64,000 bases of DNA, from contig NC_079974.1 in assembly GCF_029852145.1 (NCBI RefSeq), positions 12,463,041 through 12,527,040 on the forward strand, given 5' to 3'. Made by a program: the position numbers and the translations under genes. The stretch comes from Microplitis mediator. Lineage: Eukaryota > Arthropoda > Insecta > Hymenoptera > Braconidae. Below the pieces are notes generated by a model that saw only the letters and a program-made list of their open reading frames with translations, was not told where the DNA came from and ran no database searches. This document shows positions 1-10,439 of this stretch, in pieces (the first letter of the stretch is position 1; the number at the start of each line of letters is the position of its first letter).

Positions 1-363
1 GCAGCAATCATAAGACTTTATTTTTGTCCAACTTTCTGTAAATAATAATTAACGTTACCTCGTTGATTTTCAAAGACCTCACGAATAAAATTATCTATAA
101 AGTTATTTTGGAGTGATAACTTTTACGTAATTTTATTGATCAATTCCTGAAAACTAACTAATAATTTTATTCAAACACGATGTCAAATGTTGCAAAGCAT
201 GTAATAATTAGCTGATTTGCTCAAAAAATTCTGTGGACGAAGTCTTTCGAAATTCAAAAAATTTTTATCCCAATTTTATCCCAATATAAAAATGGTGTAT
301 TACCGTACGACGGACGGTGTGGATTAATAAGTTATACATCAAATTGAACGGAATATAGTATAG

Positions 364-435
364 GGCTGGATAGCTCAACTGGTAGAGCACTCAGCGCGTT
401 ACCGAATTGGTTTGGGTCTAATTCCCAGTTCGGGC
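364..435 (+). tRNA. tRNA-like cassette, copy 1 (degenerate)
   Basis: This 72-nt stretch can be laid out as a cloverleaf: acceptor GGCTGGA with TTCGGGC, D arm GCTC/GAGC, 7-nt anticodon loop CGCGTTA, and a T arm. The anticodon stem has two mismatches and the B-box region reads TCTAATT instead of TTCGATT. The base at position 33 is G, not T, so a working tRNA is unlikely. Confidence 0.35.
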
Positions 436-582
436 TATCTATATTTTTCTCAATTTATCTATAAATTGTCTTATTGAGAGGTTTGCATGTTTAGGTTTCC
501 ACTATATGAAATAGTGTATTACCGTACGAAGGACGGTGTGGTTCAATAAGTTATAGATCGAATTGGACGGAATATAGTATAG

Positions 583-654
583 GGCCCGATAGATCAACTG
601 GTAGAGCACTCGGCGCGATACCGAATTGGTCTAGGTTCGATTCCCAGTTCGGGC
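583..654 (+). tRNA. tRNA-like cassette, copy 2
   Basis: Same cloverleaf plan as the other copies, with acceptor GGCCCGA, an altered D stem (GATC/GAGC), loop CGCGATA, and an intact B-box core GGTTCGATTCC. The T stem has one mismatch. A T run follows within 12 nt. Confidence 0.4.
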
Positions 655-802
655 TATCTATATTTTTTTCAATTTACCTATAAATTGTCTTATTGAGAGG
701 TTTTGCATGTTTAGGTTTCCACTATATTTATTTGGTGTATTACCGTACGAAGGACGGTGTGGCTCAATAAGTTATAGATCAAATTGAACGGAATATAGTA
801 TA

Positions 803-1505
803 TTGCCGGTGTTCAGACGAGTAGTCTGCCGGTAGATTGGTTTGTGTTGAGAAGAAATTCTTACGAACGAGAGATGTGGTGGCCTTGAGAAAGGCCGATT
901 TGGTCTTGAGAGAGACCGTTGATTTGAATTTTACGTTAGTTGCAGAGAAGTCCTGAGAAGAACTGGTATGATAAGTTTTCTTACTCGACCCGGAGGTCGA
1001 GTTGGCTAGCGCTGAGAAGTGCTAGTCAACTTAGCCGGAGAACTCGTCAACGAGAAGTCTCTTACGAAAGCCGGAGGTTTGGTTGGCTAGCGCTGAACAG
1101 TGCTAGTCAACTGGTAGAGAGTTCTAGAAAGATCTGATTTGGTTTGAGAGTCGAGCTGGAGACTAACCAAGCTTGCGCACTTGATTAGTTAGTAAGTTTA
1201 AATCACAATAGCCTTGCACGCTATCAGTTGAGATATTCTTGCCAGTCAGACTGCTCAAGAATTAATGCGCTGCCACTCTGATTGTTCCTTTTTTTATACC
1301 CGAGAGCCGGGTTCGAGAAGGTTCTCCGAGGAGTGGGAGACGTCGGTATCTGCGCTCCAATGAGAGGTCTCGAATTCGAGGAGAAAGGGAAATCTTAAGA
1401 GTTGACCAATGAGACATCAGTTGGTAAGGTGGAAGAAGGCGCGGACCATGAAGAAGCATCCTAAGATGCGGACGTCCGATCCGAGTCGTAAAGTTGATGA
1501 GTTAC
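803..1505 (+). repeat. Divergent block inside the tRNA-like satellite
   Basis: This stretch replaces one to three satellite units. It contains a 30-bp hairpin-forming segment twice (about 1001-1030 and 1082-1111), built on GGCTAGCGCTGA and GCTAGTCAAC. It is otherwise unlike the flanking units and has no recognisable gene. Confidence 0.5.
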
Positions 1506-1513
1506 TTCCGAAC

Positions 1514-1585
1514 AGCCGGATAGCTCAACTGGTAGAAAACTCGGCGCGATACCGGATTGGTCTGGGTTTGATTTCCAGTTCGGGC
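1514..1585 (+). tRNA. tRNA-like cassette, copy 3 (degenerate)
   Basis: Cloverleaf-like layout, but the D stem is broken (GCTC opposite GAAA) and the B box reads TTTGATT. It is the first recognisable unit after the divergent block. Confidence 0.3.
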
Positions 1586-1733
1586 TATCTATATTTTTCT
1601 CAATTTATCTATAAATTGTCTTATTGAGAGGTTAGCATGTTTAGGTTTCCACTATATTTAAATGGTGTTTTACCGTACGAAGGACGGTGTGGCTCAATAA
1701 GTTATAGATCTAATTGAACGGAATATAGTATAG

Positions 1734-1805
1734 GGCCGGATAGCTCAACTGGTAGAGCACTCGGCGCGTTACCGAATTGGTCTGGGTTCGATTCCTAGTT
1801 CGGGC
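1734..1805 (+). tRNA. tRNA-like cassette, copy 4 (best preserved)
   Basis: Acceptor GGCCGGA/TTCGGGC has one G-G mismatch. The D stem GCTC/GAGC, anticodon stem with loop CGCGTTA, five-base variable loop and T arm with TTCGATT loop are all present. The A box TAGCTCAACTGG and B box GGTTCGATTCC are close to Pol III promoter consensus. The 7-nt loop would place CGT at 34-36 but has G33, so decoding is doubtful. It may still be transcribed by Pol III. Confidence 0.45.
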
Positions 1806-1952
1806 TATCTATATTTTTCTCAATTTATCTATAAATTGTCTTATTGAGAGGTTTGCATGTTTAGGTTTCCACTTTATAAAACGGTGTATTACCGTAAGAA
1901 GGACGGTGTCGCTCAATAAGTTATATATCGAATTGAACGGAATATAGTATAG

Positions 1953-2024
1953 GGCCGGATAGCTCAACTGGTAGAGCACTCGGCGCGTTACCGAATTGGT
2001 CTGGGTTCGATTTCCAGTTCGGGC
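1953..2024 (+). tRNA. tRNA-like cassette, copy 5
   Basis: Same plan as copy 4, with an intact D stem and B box and a T stem CTGGG/TCCAG with one wobble pair. Confidence 0.45.
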
Positions 2025-2172
2025 TATCTATATTTTTCTCAATTTATCTATAAATTGTCTTACTTAGAGGTTTGCATGTTTAGGTTTCCACTATATTTAA
2101 ATGGTGTTTTACCGTACGAAGGATGGTGTGGCTCAATACGTTATAGATCAAATTGAACGGAATATAGTATAG

Positions 2173-2244
2173 GGCCGGATAGCTCAACTGGTAGAACACT
2201 CGGCGCGTTACCGAATTGGTCTGGGTTCGATTCCCAGTTCGGGC
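2173..2244 (+). tRNA. tRNA-like cassette, copy 6
   Basis: The T arm is perfect (CTGGG, TTCGATT, CCCAG). The D stem has one mismatch (GCTC opposite GAAC). Confidence 0.42.
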
Positions 2245-2392
2245 TATCTATATTTTTCTCAATTTATCTATAAATTGTCTTATTGAAAGGTTTGCATGTT
2301 TAGGTTTCCACTATATTTAAATTGTGTATTACCGTAAAAAGGACGGTGTGGCTCAATAAGTTATAGATCAAATTGAACGGAATATAGTATAG

Positions 2393-2464
2393 TGCCGGAT
2401 AGCTCAACTAGTAGAGCACTCGGCGCGATACCGAATTGGTCTTGGTTCGATTCCCAGTTCGGGC
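2393..2464 (+). tRNA. tRNA-like cassette, copy 7
   Basis: The D loop has lost one of the two invariant Gs (AACTAGTA), the loop is CGCGATA and the T stem has one mismatch. It is the last unit of the array. Confidence 0.38.
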
Positions 2465-2565
2465 TATCTATATTTTTCTCAATTTATCTATGAATTGTCT
2501 TATTGAGAGGTTTGCATGTTTAGGTTTCCACTGTATGTAAATGGTGTATTACCGTACGAAGGACC

Positions 2566-4586
2566 CAAAGAAAGTTGAATCAATCACCAATTGGCCTATT
2601 CTGAAAAATAAAACCGATCTTTGAGGTTTTTTAGGACTCTGCTCGTATTATAGGAGATTTGTAAAAAATTTTTCCCTAATCGCTAAGGATCTTCATAAAT
2701 TAACCGAGGAGAAAATACAATTTATTTGGGATGATAAAGCTCATCAAGCCTTTAAAAACTTAAAGAAAGCTTTAAGTACTGCCCCTGTTCTAACACCTCC
2801 AGATCCGAATCTTCCTTTCATTCTAGATACTGACGCTTTCTATTTCCAATTAGGTGCAGTTTTGTCTCAAGTTCATCGAATTAAAACTCCTGATGGTAAA
2901 GAACAAGAAGTTTAAAAAGTAGTAGCTTATTATAACAAAATATTAAACAAAGCAGAAAGAAAGTATTGTGTAACTAGGAAAAAATTATTAGCTGTGGTAA
3001 AATCAATCGAACATTTTCGTCATTATTTGATAGGGGGAAAATTCATCATTAGAACAGATCATGCCGCACCAAAATGGTTATTATCTTTTAAAAACCCTGC
3101 TGGTCAAATGGCTCGTTGGTTAGAGGTTATATTTTAATTTGATTTTGAGAGTATTCATCACCCTGGTAAAAATCATCAAAATGTTAATGCATTGTCTCGC
3201 CGTCCTTGTGATTGTAAAAAATGTCAAAAATTAAATTCGAAAATTTCAGAAGATTGTCTCTATATCCAACAAATAAATTTAGGTTTTGCAGATCCTATTA
3301 ATTGGAGCAAACTCCAGAACGAAGACGAATTATTGAAAGTTGTCATTGATTTTAAGAAAAAAAATCTTATACCAGATTGGCAGTCCATTTCTCACCTCAA
3401 CTCCACCTTTAAAGTTTATCTACTCTAGTGGGATTCTTTAGAGTTAAAAAACGATATACTTTATAAAAAGTGGGAATCTCCAAATCTCTCAAAATTCGTT
3501 TGGCAAATTATTGTTCCAAAAAGTAAAATTAACGATGTTCTTCATGAAGCACATAACTCTTCATCTGGTGGACATTTTGGAATCAATAAGACCCTTGACA
3601 AAATTCGTCAAAGATTTTATTGGGCAACTTGTAAACAGGACGTTGAGTTATGGTGTAAAAATTGTAAAGTCTGTTTCTCGAAAAAAGGTCCTCATCGTAA
3701 AACTAAAGCAGAATATCAGATTTATAATGTAGGGTCACCATTTGAAAGAATTGCAATTGACATTCTCGGTCCAATTACCAAATCTTCTTCGGGGAATCGT
3801 TTTATTTTAGTCGTCACAGATTATTTCACTAGATGACCTCTTCCAAATCACCAACCATCCACAATTGTTGAAGCATTAGTTTGTCATATTATTTGTCGTT
3901 ACGGTCTTCCGTTAGAAATTCATTCAGATCAAGGTAGAGAATTTGAATCTTCGATTTTTAAAGAATTGATGGAATACTTGGGAATAAAGAAAACTCGAAC
4001 AACTCCTTTGCACCCTCAATCAAACGGTTTGGTAGAAAGATTAAATAGGACGATTCTTTAATACCTCTCAAAATTTATCTCGAAAAATCGAAAAGATTGG
4101 GATAAATGGTTACCACTTTTCCTCTTAGCTTATCGCTCTTCTAAACATGAAACTACCGAATTTTCTCCTGCAATGCTCATGATGGGACGTGAACTCAGGA
4201 TTCCTTTAGATCTTCTTCGAGGTTCTCCATTAAGCCTGGAGAATTCGGGGGAATCTGAGTCACTGTCTGATTTCGTGAGTCAATTGAAAGAGAAAATGAA
4301 TTCTATTCACAATATTACAAAAAATAAATTTGAAATTAAGTCAAACAAAGCGAAATCAAATTTTGATTTAAGAATGAATATGTTAACTTTTAAGGAAAAA
4401 GAATTAGTTTGGCTCTGTTTCCCCCATAGAGTCAAGGGGAAATCTCCAAAACTTCAATGCGATTGTGAAGGTCCTTATGAAATTGAAAATAGGCTAAATA
4501 ACGTAGTTTATAGAATCAGAAAAATCCCCAAAGGAAAATATAAAATCGTGCATGTAAACCGTCTTGCACCGTACTGTGATCAATAA
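2566..4586 (+). pseudogene. Decayed Ty3/gypsy pol: RT end, RNase H, integrase
   Basis: Translation gives the RT C-terminus with GFLGLCSYYRRFVKNF, an RNase H start near ILDTDAFYFQLGAVLSQ, the integrase zinc-binding region (HNSSSGGHFGINKTL followed by CKNCKVC), integrase core pieces (IDILGPITK, then HPQSNGLVERLNRTIL) and a C-terminus ending HVNRLAPYCDQ at 4586. In-frame stops occur at about 2619, 2912, 3135, 3428, 3834 and 4060, so it is dead. Gag, protease and most of RT are missing because the sequence starts abruptly at the satellite edge. The C-terminal 137 codons (4173-4586) remain open. The Ty3/gypsy assignment rests on the domain order RT-RNase H-IN and motif spelling. Its 3' LTR is probably the one at 5888-6144. 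Confidence 0.9.
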
Positions 4587-4607
4587 GAAAAATAAATGAG
4601 GGCCCGG

Positions 4608-4978
4608 CTGGGGCCCTGAACGATCTCAGTGTAGACGTTGTAAAGGGTTCCCGGGATTCTGTAGTCAATTAGTCAGTCTAGGATATCTTGCAAACTGATA
4701 GAATTGAAGATGTCTGAACGACTGCTAAAGACTGGTATAGTCCTTAGGAGAAGTCTGACAGTGGACCCTGAATAGCCACACTGTAGACGTTGTTGAAGAG
4801 TTCCCGAGATTCTGAAAGAAGTCTGGCTGAGGGCTCTGAACGATCTCGGTGGTAACGTTGTTCGAGGGATTCCCAGGATTCTATAAGAACTGAAATGTTC
4901 TAAGTTCGGTTATTAGCTGAGGGAAGTCCGTCTGAGGACCCTGAACGATTAGTCGTTGTAAGGAGTTCCCAGGATTCT
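4608..4978 (+). repeat. Four-copy short repeat after the decayed pol
   Basis: Four degenerate copies of about 55-60 bp begin near 4608, 4756, 4823 and 4925. Each has a core like CCCTGAACGATCTC, then ACGTTGT, then TTCCCRGGATTCT. They lie between pol and the 3' LTR, the usual non-coding tail of a gypsy element, and code for nothing obvious. Confidence 0.7.
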
Positions 4979-5772
4979 TGGGCCTTTGATGAGAGACTGG
5001 ATATTTCTTTTGGTTTAAGTGAGCTCAGCTCAAATCAAAAGTTTGAATTCTTAGGGCTTATCATTGGTCAACAGTATCCTGACGGGAGCTTTGGGATCCA
5101 TCCAGAGTTGGAATAGTCAACATTTCTCTTAAGTAGTGCACGACTTCTGGGAGATAGGTGGATACCCTGGAGAGTTTTCGAGGAACTTTTAGGGGGAAAA
5201 ATTGAAATTCGTTGCAACGTGTATTATTCAGTAATCATTGATATGTAAGCTATAGATAACATATCGGCTCATGAGCTGAATGGATAGAACGGTAGAACAT
5301 TGAGCATTTAAGATCGAAAAAGTAACGAATTGATCACACTAAAAGTTTATAATTAATAACTGATAGATAATAGAATGTAATGATGAAATATGTTTAAAAA
5401 TAAAATTTAATAAAATGTTGGAGATACTCGTTTTATTCATTTATTATGTGCAGATAATATTTCCAACTTCATTGGGGGAGGAGAGGATGGAGTTCCTGTT
5501 CCCATTCCGTACCTGATCCCATTTCCATTAAAGGTCCATTTAATCAAGAGGAGGGTTACATTTTAGATTTTATTTATTTTTGATTCGTGAATAGAAAAAT
5601 AGAGTCACGTGTACTGATTAACTTCTTAGCAGAATATTTTATTTTTTTATTATCAATTCTTAGCTCAATTAAACTATAGACAATTTTTTTATTTTTTTAA
5701 GTATCGTTGCGTTAGCCTACAAGGTTATTTTTTGGCTATGGTATTTTTTTCCCTGTAGGGTGATAGATAGGG
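4979..5772 (+). other. Non-coding tail of the decayed gypsy element
   Basis: No gene is recognised. The region is increasingly AT-rich and holds a purine-rich patch ATTGGGGGAGGAGAGGATGG near 5472-5491, which could be a secondary polypurine tract. Confidence 0.4.
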
Positions 5773-5849
5773 TGTGTTGGGACCACAGCGGAATCGAACG
5801 AAGATTGCAAATGGTTTTAATTTCAATTAAGTTCGATTCTTCCAACACA
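5773..5849 (+). other. Two-part hairpin upstream of the polypurine tract
   Basis: TGTGTTGG (5773-5780) pairs with CCAACACA (5842-5849), and inside this AATCGAAC pairs with GTTCGATT. The hairpin sits about 30 bp before the purine tract and LTR. The inner arm resembles a tRNA B box but there is no matching A box. Confidence 0.6.
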
Positions 5850-5887
5850 ATTTTTATCGGGACGATAATTTATTGAGAAGGGGGTAG

Positions 5888-6144
5888 TGTAACGAATGTG
5901 AAACTGATCTTTTAAATATTTGAATAGCTAGAAAACAAATGCCTTCTTCTCTTGTTTTATAGATACGCGACAAAAGTCACTCAGTCTTATATTGACAGTT
6001 AAACAGCAAACATTGTATCTCAATAAACTATATATTGCTCTTGCTTTCTTTTACTGCTGTTAATTGTGGTATTATTATTTCTAATATAAGTGTGTTATCA
6101 TTGTAGTGTATAAGTGATATTAATTTAAGATACCAATCACTACA
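5888..6144 (+). repeat. 3' LTR of the decayed gypsy element (LTR-1)
   Basis: The 257-bp segment starts TGTAACG and ends ATCACTACA. A polypurine tract (GAGAAGGGGG) lies directly upstream. A second, inverted copy at 21333-21591 proves its boundaries, and a 3' fragment occurs at 21190-21268. It contains AATAAA-like poly(A) sequence near 6022. It is followed by AT repeats and a palindromic element. Confidence 0.85.
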
Positions 6145-6150
6145 ATATAT

Positions 6151-7504
6151 TAGGGTGCTTCGTTTGAAATGACTATTTTTTTTTTCCCATTTTTTTAGTT
6201 CCATGTCAAAATATCATTGTACACATTGAAAAAAAAATTCTCACCAAAAATGAGCTCTTAATTTTAATTTTAAGTACTCGCTAAATGAATTTGAAATTTT
6301 CCCATTTGAGAAACACGTAAATTTTAATTTTATTTTTTCAATTATCTATAGCTTTACGGCATTTCAAGATATTTGATCGACCATAGGTGGAAATCACAGA
6401 GGAATCGTTCCTCTTTGAAAGTGCTTGTAGCTAATTTATGTTTTTTAACCGACCTCACCGATAAAAAATCTTAAAGCCAATTTTTTCTCAAATTTCATGG
6501 TTTCTTTTATTTTACTCACAAACCATTAACTTTACGACAAAATTGTAAAGGGCCTTTATTCTAGGGAATTAGATTTCCTACAAAAAAACTAATGTAAGCC
6601 ATTACCGTAGAGCTAGTAGTTTTCGAGATAAATCCAATTAAACATCTCAAAATTTGAATAATCACTGTTTTATCCAAGATTTGAGTACTATTTGATAAAA
6701 TTATGGCCGAAGAAATATATAACATATCCTGGTTAATATATCAACGAAAATATGTCATGTAAAACAAAACTGTCTCCTACTACATTTCCTCCGTTTTTTC
6801 TTCACTTAACCCAATCGCCTCTGTTTGACTATCGGAAGCTTTTTTAATCACTTTCTCTCTCAGTACAAAGATAATTGTTTCATACTTGTTATATTTACAT
6901 ATGAATGTGTAATATGTATTTTTATATTATGTTCTTATACATTATTTGTGTTTTCAGCAATGATTTTACCAAAAAGTAAAATCTTGGATAAAACAGTGAT
7001 TTTTCAAATTTTGAGATGTTTAATTGGATTTATCTCGAAAACTACTAGCTCTTCGGTAATGGCTTACATAACTTTTTTTGTAGGAAATCTAATTCCCTAA
7101 AAAAAAAGTCCTGTACAATTTTGTCGTAAAGTTAATGGTTTGTGAGTAAAATAAAAGAAACCATGAAATTTGAGAAAAAATTGGCTTTAAGATTTTTTAC
7201 CGGTGAGGTCAGTTAGAAAACATAAATTAGCTACAAGCACTTTCAAAGAGGAACGATTCCTCTGTGATTTCCACCTATGGTCGATCAAATATCTTGAAAT
7301 GCCGTAAAGCTATAGATAATTGAAAAAATAAAATTAAAATTTACGTGTTAATCAAATGGGAAAATTTCAAATTCATTTAGCGAGTACTTAAAATTAAAAT
7401 TAAGAGCTCATTTTTGGTGAGAATTTTTTTTTTAATGTGTACAATGATATTTTGACATGGGACTTGGAAAAAAAAAAAATAGTCATCTCAAACGAAGCAC
7501 CCTA
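6151..7504. mobile_element. Palindromic MITE-like element A
   Basis: Ends are TAGGGTGCTTCG and its reverse complement, with TA at both borders as expected for Tc1/mariner-type insertion. The arms run inward about 540 bp each (6153-6690 and 6970-7502), differ by a few substitutions, and flank a middle of about 280 bp. Open frames inside it follow the repeat and are not genes. No transposase is present. The superfamily is inferred from the TA border only. Confidence 0.8.
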
Positions 7505-7516
7505 ATATATATACAT

Positions 7517-8610
7517 TAGACTGTTTCATATTAAGCGACTATTTTTTTTTTTTTTTTGAAGAACTTTGAAAAATCGAAAGGGTATGTTAAAATATGTTGA
7601 CAGTTAAGATATGAGCTCTTAATATTGATATTTAGAGGTGGCTGTTTATAATTTTCGGTTTTTCATTTAGTAACATGGTAAAAAATACATAACTTCCGAA
7701 AAAATCAAGATACAGAAAATTTCTCAAGATTCAGAAAGTTATTGGAGCATGAAGTCAAGTTAGAGTAAATTTTGAGATCTTTTTACTTTTCCGGCGAAAC
7801 TATCGGACTTATTATAAAATGTCATAGGATATTTTTTGTATACAATTTTATTTTCTAGAAATTATCATTGACAAAGTTTTTCGAAATTCTGCATTGTTTT
7901 CTAGTTATTTCCATTTTATTGCCAAGCACCGAAAAAAAAATAATTCTTATCGATTTTAAGAGCTTGGCAATAAAATGGAAATAACTAGATAACAATGCAG
8001 AATTTCGAAAAACTTTATCGATGATAATGTCTAGAAAATAAAATTGTCTACAAAAAATATCCTATGACATTTTATAATAAGTTCGATAGTTTCGCCGGAA
8101 AAGTAAAAAGATCTCAAAATTTACTCTAACTTGAATTCATGCTCCAATAACTTTCGTACAGATGGATTTATCAAAAAATGATAAGAGACTTTTTTTGTAG
8201 AGCATTCAATTTCCTACAAAAAACTGTATTAAGAATTCCTGAATTCTCATTAGTCGACATGGTATAGAATTCAGAACGATCAAAAACAAGTTCTTCGAAT
8301 TGTATCAAACTTTGACGTCGGTTATCTTGAGAATGGTTGAATTTATGCAAAAATCATTGAAGACCTTTTTTGTAGGTCGGTAAATTTGCTACAAAATGTT
8401 CAGAGAGAAATGTTCTGTATCTTGATTTTTTCGGAAGTTATGTATTTTTTACCATGTTACTAAATGAAAAACCGAAAATTATAAACAGCCACATCTAAAT
8501 ATCAATATTAAGAGATCATATCTTAACTATCAACATATTTTAACGTACCCTTTCGATTTTTCAAAGTTCTTCAGAAAAAAAAAAATAGTCGCTTAATTTG
8601 AAACAGTCTA
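7517..8610. mobile_element. Palindromic MITE-like element B
   Basis: Ends read TAGACTGTTTCA and its reverse complement, with TA borders. The arms converge on a centre near 7925-7980, where ...GCCAAG/CTTGGC... forms the tip. The subterminal string TTTTCCGGCGAAACTATC is shared with elements C, D and the 36.8-kb element. It is non-coding. Confidence 0.8.
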
Positions 8611-8624
8611 ATATACATGCATAT

Positions 8625-10432
8625 TAGGGTGATTCAAAAAACAAACCAATTTTTTTCTTTTCTTCCAAAAAAGTTTCGTTTAGATAAAAAAAAGACACCT
8701 GTGAAAATTAGAGCTCTTAGTATTAATATTAACATTGTTCGCATTGAACTTTTCTATTTCCCATAAGAATAACATGGAAAAAATTTTTTTTACGTCTTCT
8801 GATTTTTATAAGTAGCTAACGATGCAGCATAAGAATAATTGGCAGGCATATTTTTGTAGGGAATTGAATGCTGTACAAAAAAAGATTCTAATCATTTTTT
8901 GAGGAATCTATTTGTTTAAAAGTTATCTGAGGTTGAAGTCGAATTCATATTAAATTTTGAGATTTCTTACTTTTCCGGCGAAACTATCAGACCTATTACA
9001 AAATATCATTGAACCTTTTTTGTAGACAATTTTATTCCCTAAAATTTATTTCGAATAAAGTTTTTTCGAATTTCGCATTGTTTTTCTAGTTATTTTTATT
9101 TTTATGTCAAGCTCATAAAATCGACCAGAAGACTATTTTTAACTTCCCGCTAAGAAAATTGTAAATTTTCAAAATTCAGGAAGTTATTGGTTTCGGTCCG
9201 ATTTACAAAACCCGAATTTTCATCAGATGTCGACGTTTTGAGGTCCTAGGTAGCTATTCTGACTAATTTCAAGATGATGTCCGAGTGTATGTATGTATGT
9301 ATGTACGTACGTACGTATTTACGTGTGTAAATACCTGTATCTTTTGAACGGATGAACCGATTTTGAACTTTAAGGTGTCATTCGACACGGCTTGTCAATA
9401 CCTTGAAGCTGAAAGAAAATTGAGCTTGATCGGTAGTGTTCGTTCAGAGATATTCCAAAAATAAAGTTTTTTCAAAAATGTTTTTTTTTGGATAACTTTT
9501 AATGTGCTGGATGGATTGATTTCAAAATGGACCGGGCTCTAGAGTTTTACAAGCCGCGTCGAATGCCACTTCAACCATCAAAATCGCTTTATTCGTTCAA
9601 GAGAAACCGTTGTCGAAAGAATTAAAAAAATTTTTTTGAAATATCTCAAAATCGACTTGATAAATCAATTTCAAAATTTGATCAGCTTTAGAACTTGATA
9701 AAACGCGTCGATTGCCACCTTAACCGTCTCAATCGGTTAATTCGTTTGAGAGATATCGTTGGAGAATAAATGGTAAAAAACGTTTTTTTTTCGAAAACAA
9801 CAGCATACAAACGTATTTTCGAGCTCGAAGAGCTCGAAAATGTATTCACAATACTGTTTTCGAGGTTCTTGAGCTCGAAAACAGCGGGAAGTTTTGGGGG
9901 TGGCCCGCAGGGTCAACTGACAGACCGATTTTTTTTATGAGCATGACATTAAAATAAAAATAACTGGAAAACAATGCGGAATTCGAAAAAACTTTATTTC
10001 AAATAACTTCTAGGGAGTAAAATTGTCTACAAAAAAGGTTGAATAATATTTTGTAATAGATCTGATAGTTTCGCCGGAAAAGTAAGAAAATCTCAAAATT
10101 TATTATGAATTCGACTTCAACCTCAAATAACTTTTGAACAAATAGATTCCTCAAAAAATGATTGGAATCTTTTTTTGTAGAGCATTCAATTCCCCACAAA
10201 AATATGCCTGCCAATTATTCCTATGACGGATCGTTAGCTACTTATAAAAATCAGAAGACGCAAAAAAATTTTTTCCATGTTATTCTTATGGGAAATAGAA
10301 AAGTGCAATGCGGACAATATTAATATTAATATTAAGAGCTCTAATTCTCACAGGCATCTTTTTTTATCTAAACGAAACTTTTGAGCTTGTTTGGAAGAAA
10401 AAAAAAAGTCGTTTGTTTTTTGAATCACCCTA
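8625..10432. mobile_element. Palindromic MITE-like element C, interrupted
   Basis: Ends are TAGGGTGATTCAAAAAAC and its reverse complement at 10432. The arms are about 500 bp each and share the CCGGCGAAACTATC string with elements B and D. The centre is replaced by a different element at 9143-9891. It is non-coding. Confidence 0.8.
9143..9891. mobile_element. Nested element with CTTCCCGC ends
   Basis: The inverted ends CTTCCCGC (9143-9150) and GCGGGAAG (9884-9891) bound a 749-bp insert in the centre of element C. It carries a TATG/TACG microsatellite at about 9291-9320 and three degenerate copies of a motif like GAACGGATGAACCGATTTTGA followed by CATTCGACRCG. No coding capacity is evident. Confidence 0.6.
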
Positions 10433-10439
10433 ATGTATA

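Larger units (their letters stand above)
293..2565 (+). repeat. Tandem satellite of ~220-bp units carrying tRNA-like cassettes
   Basis: Seven recognisable units are spaced 219-220 bp apart (cassettes start at 364, 583, 1514, 1734, 1953, 2173, 2393), with a divergent block at about 803-1505. Each unit has a conserved spacer containing an ACCGT/ACGGT inverted motif and the string CAATAAGTTATAGATC, then a tRNA-like cassette, then a run of T resembling a Pol III terminator. The array ends abruptly at about 2565, where a decayed retrotransposon begins. Confidence 0.85.
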
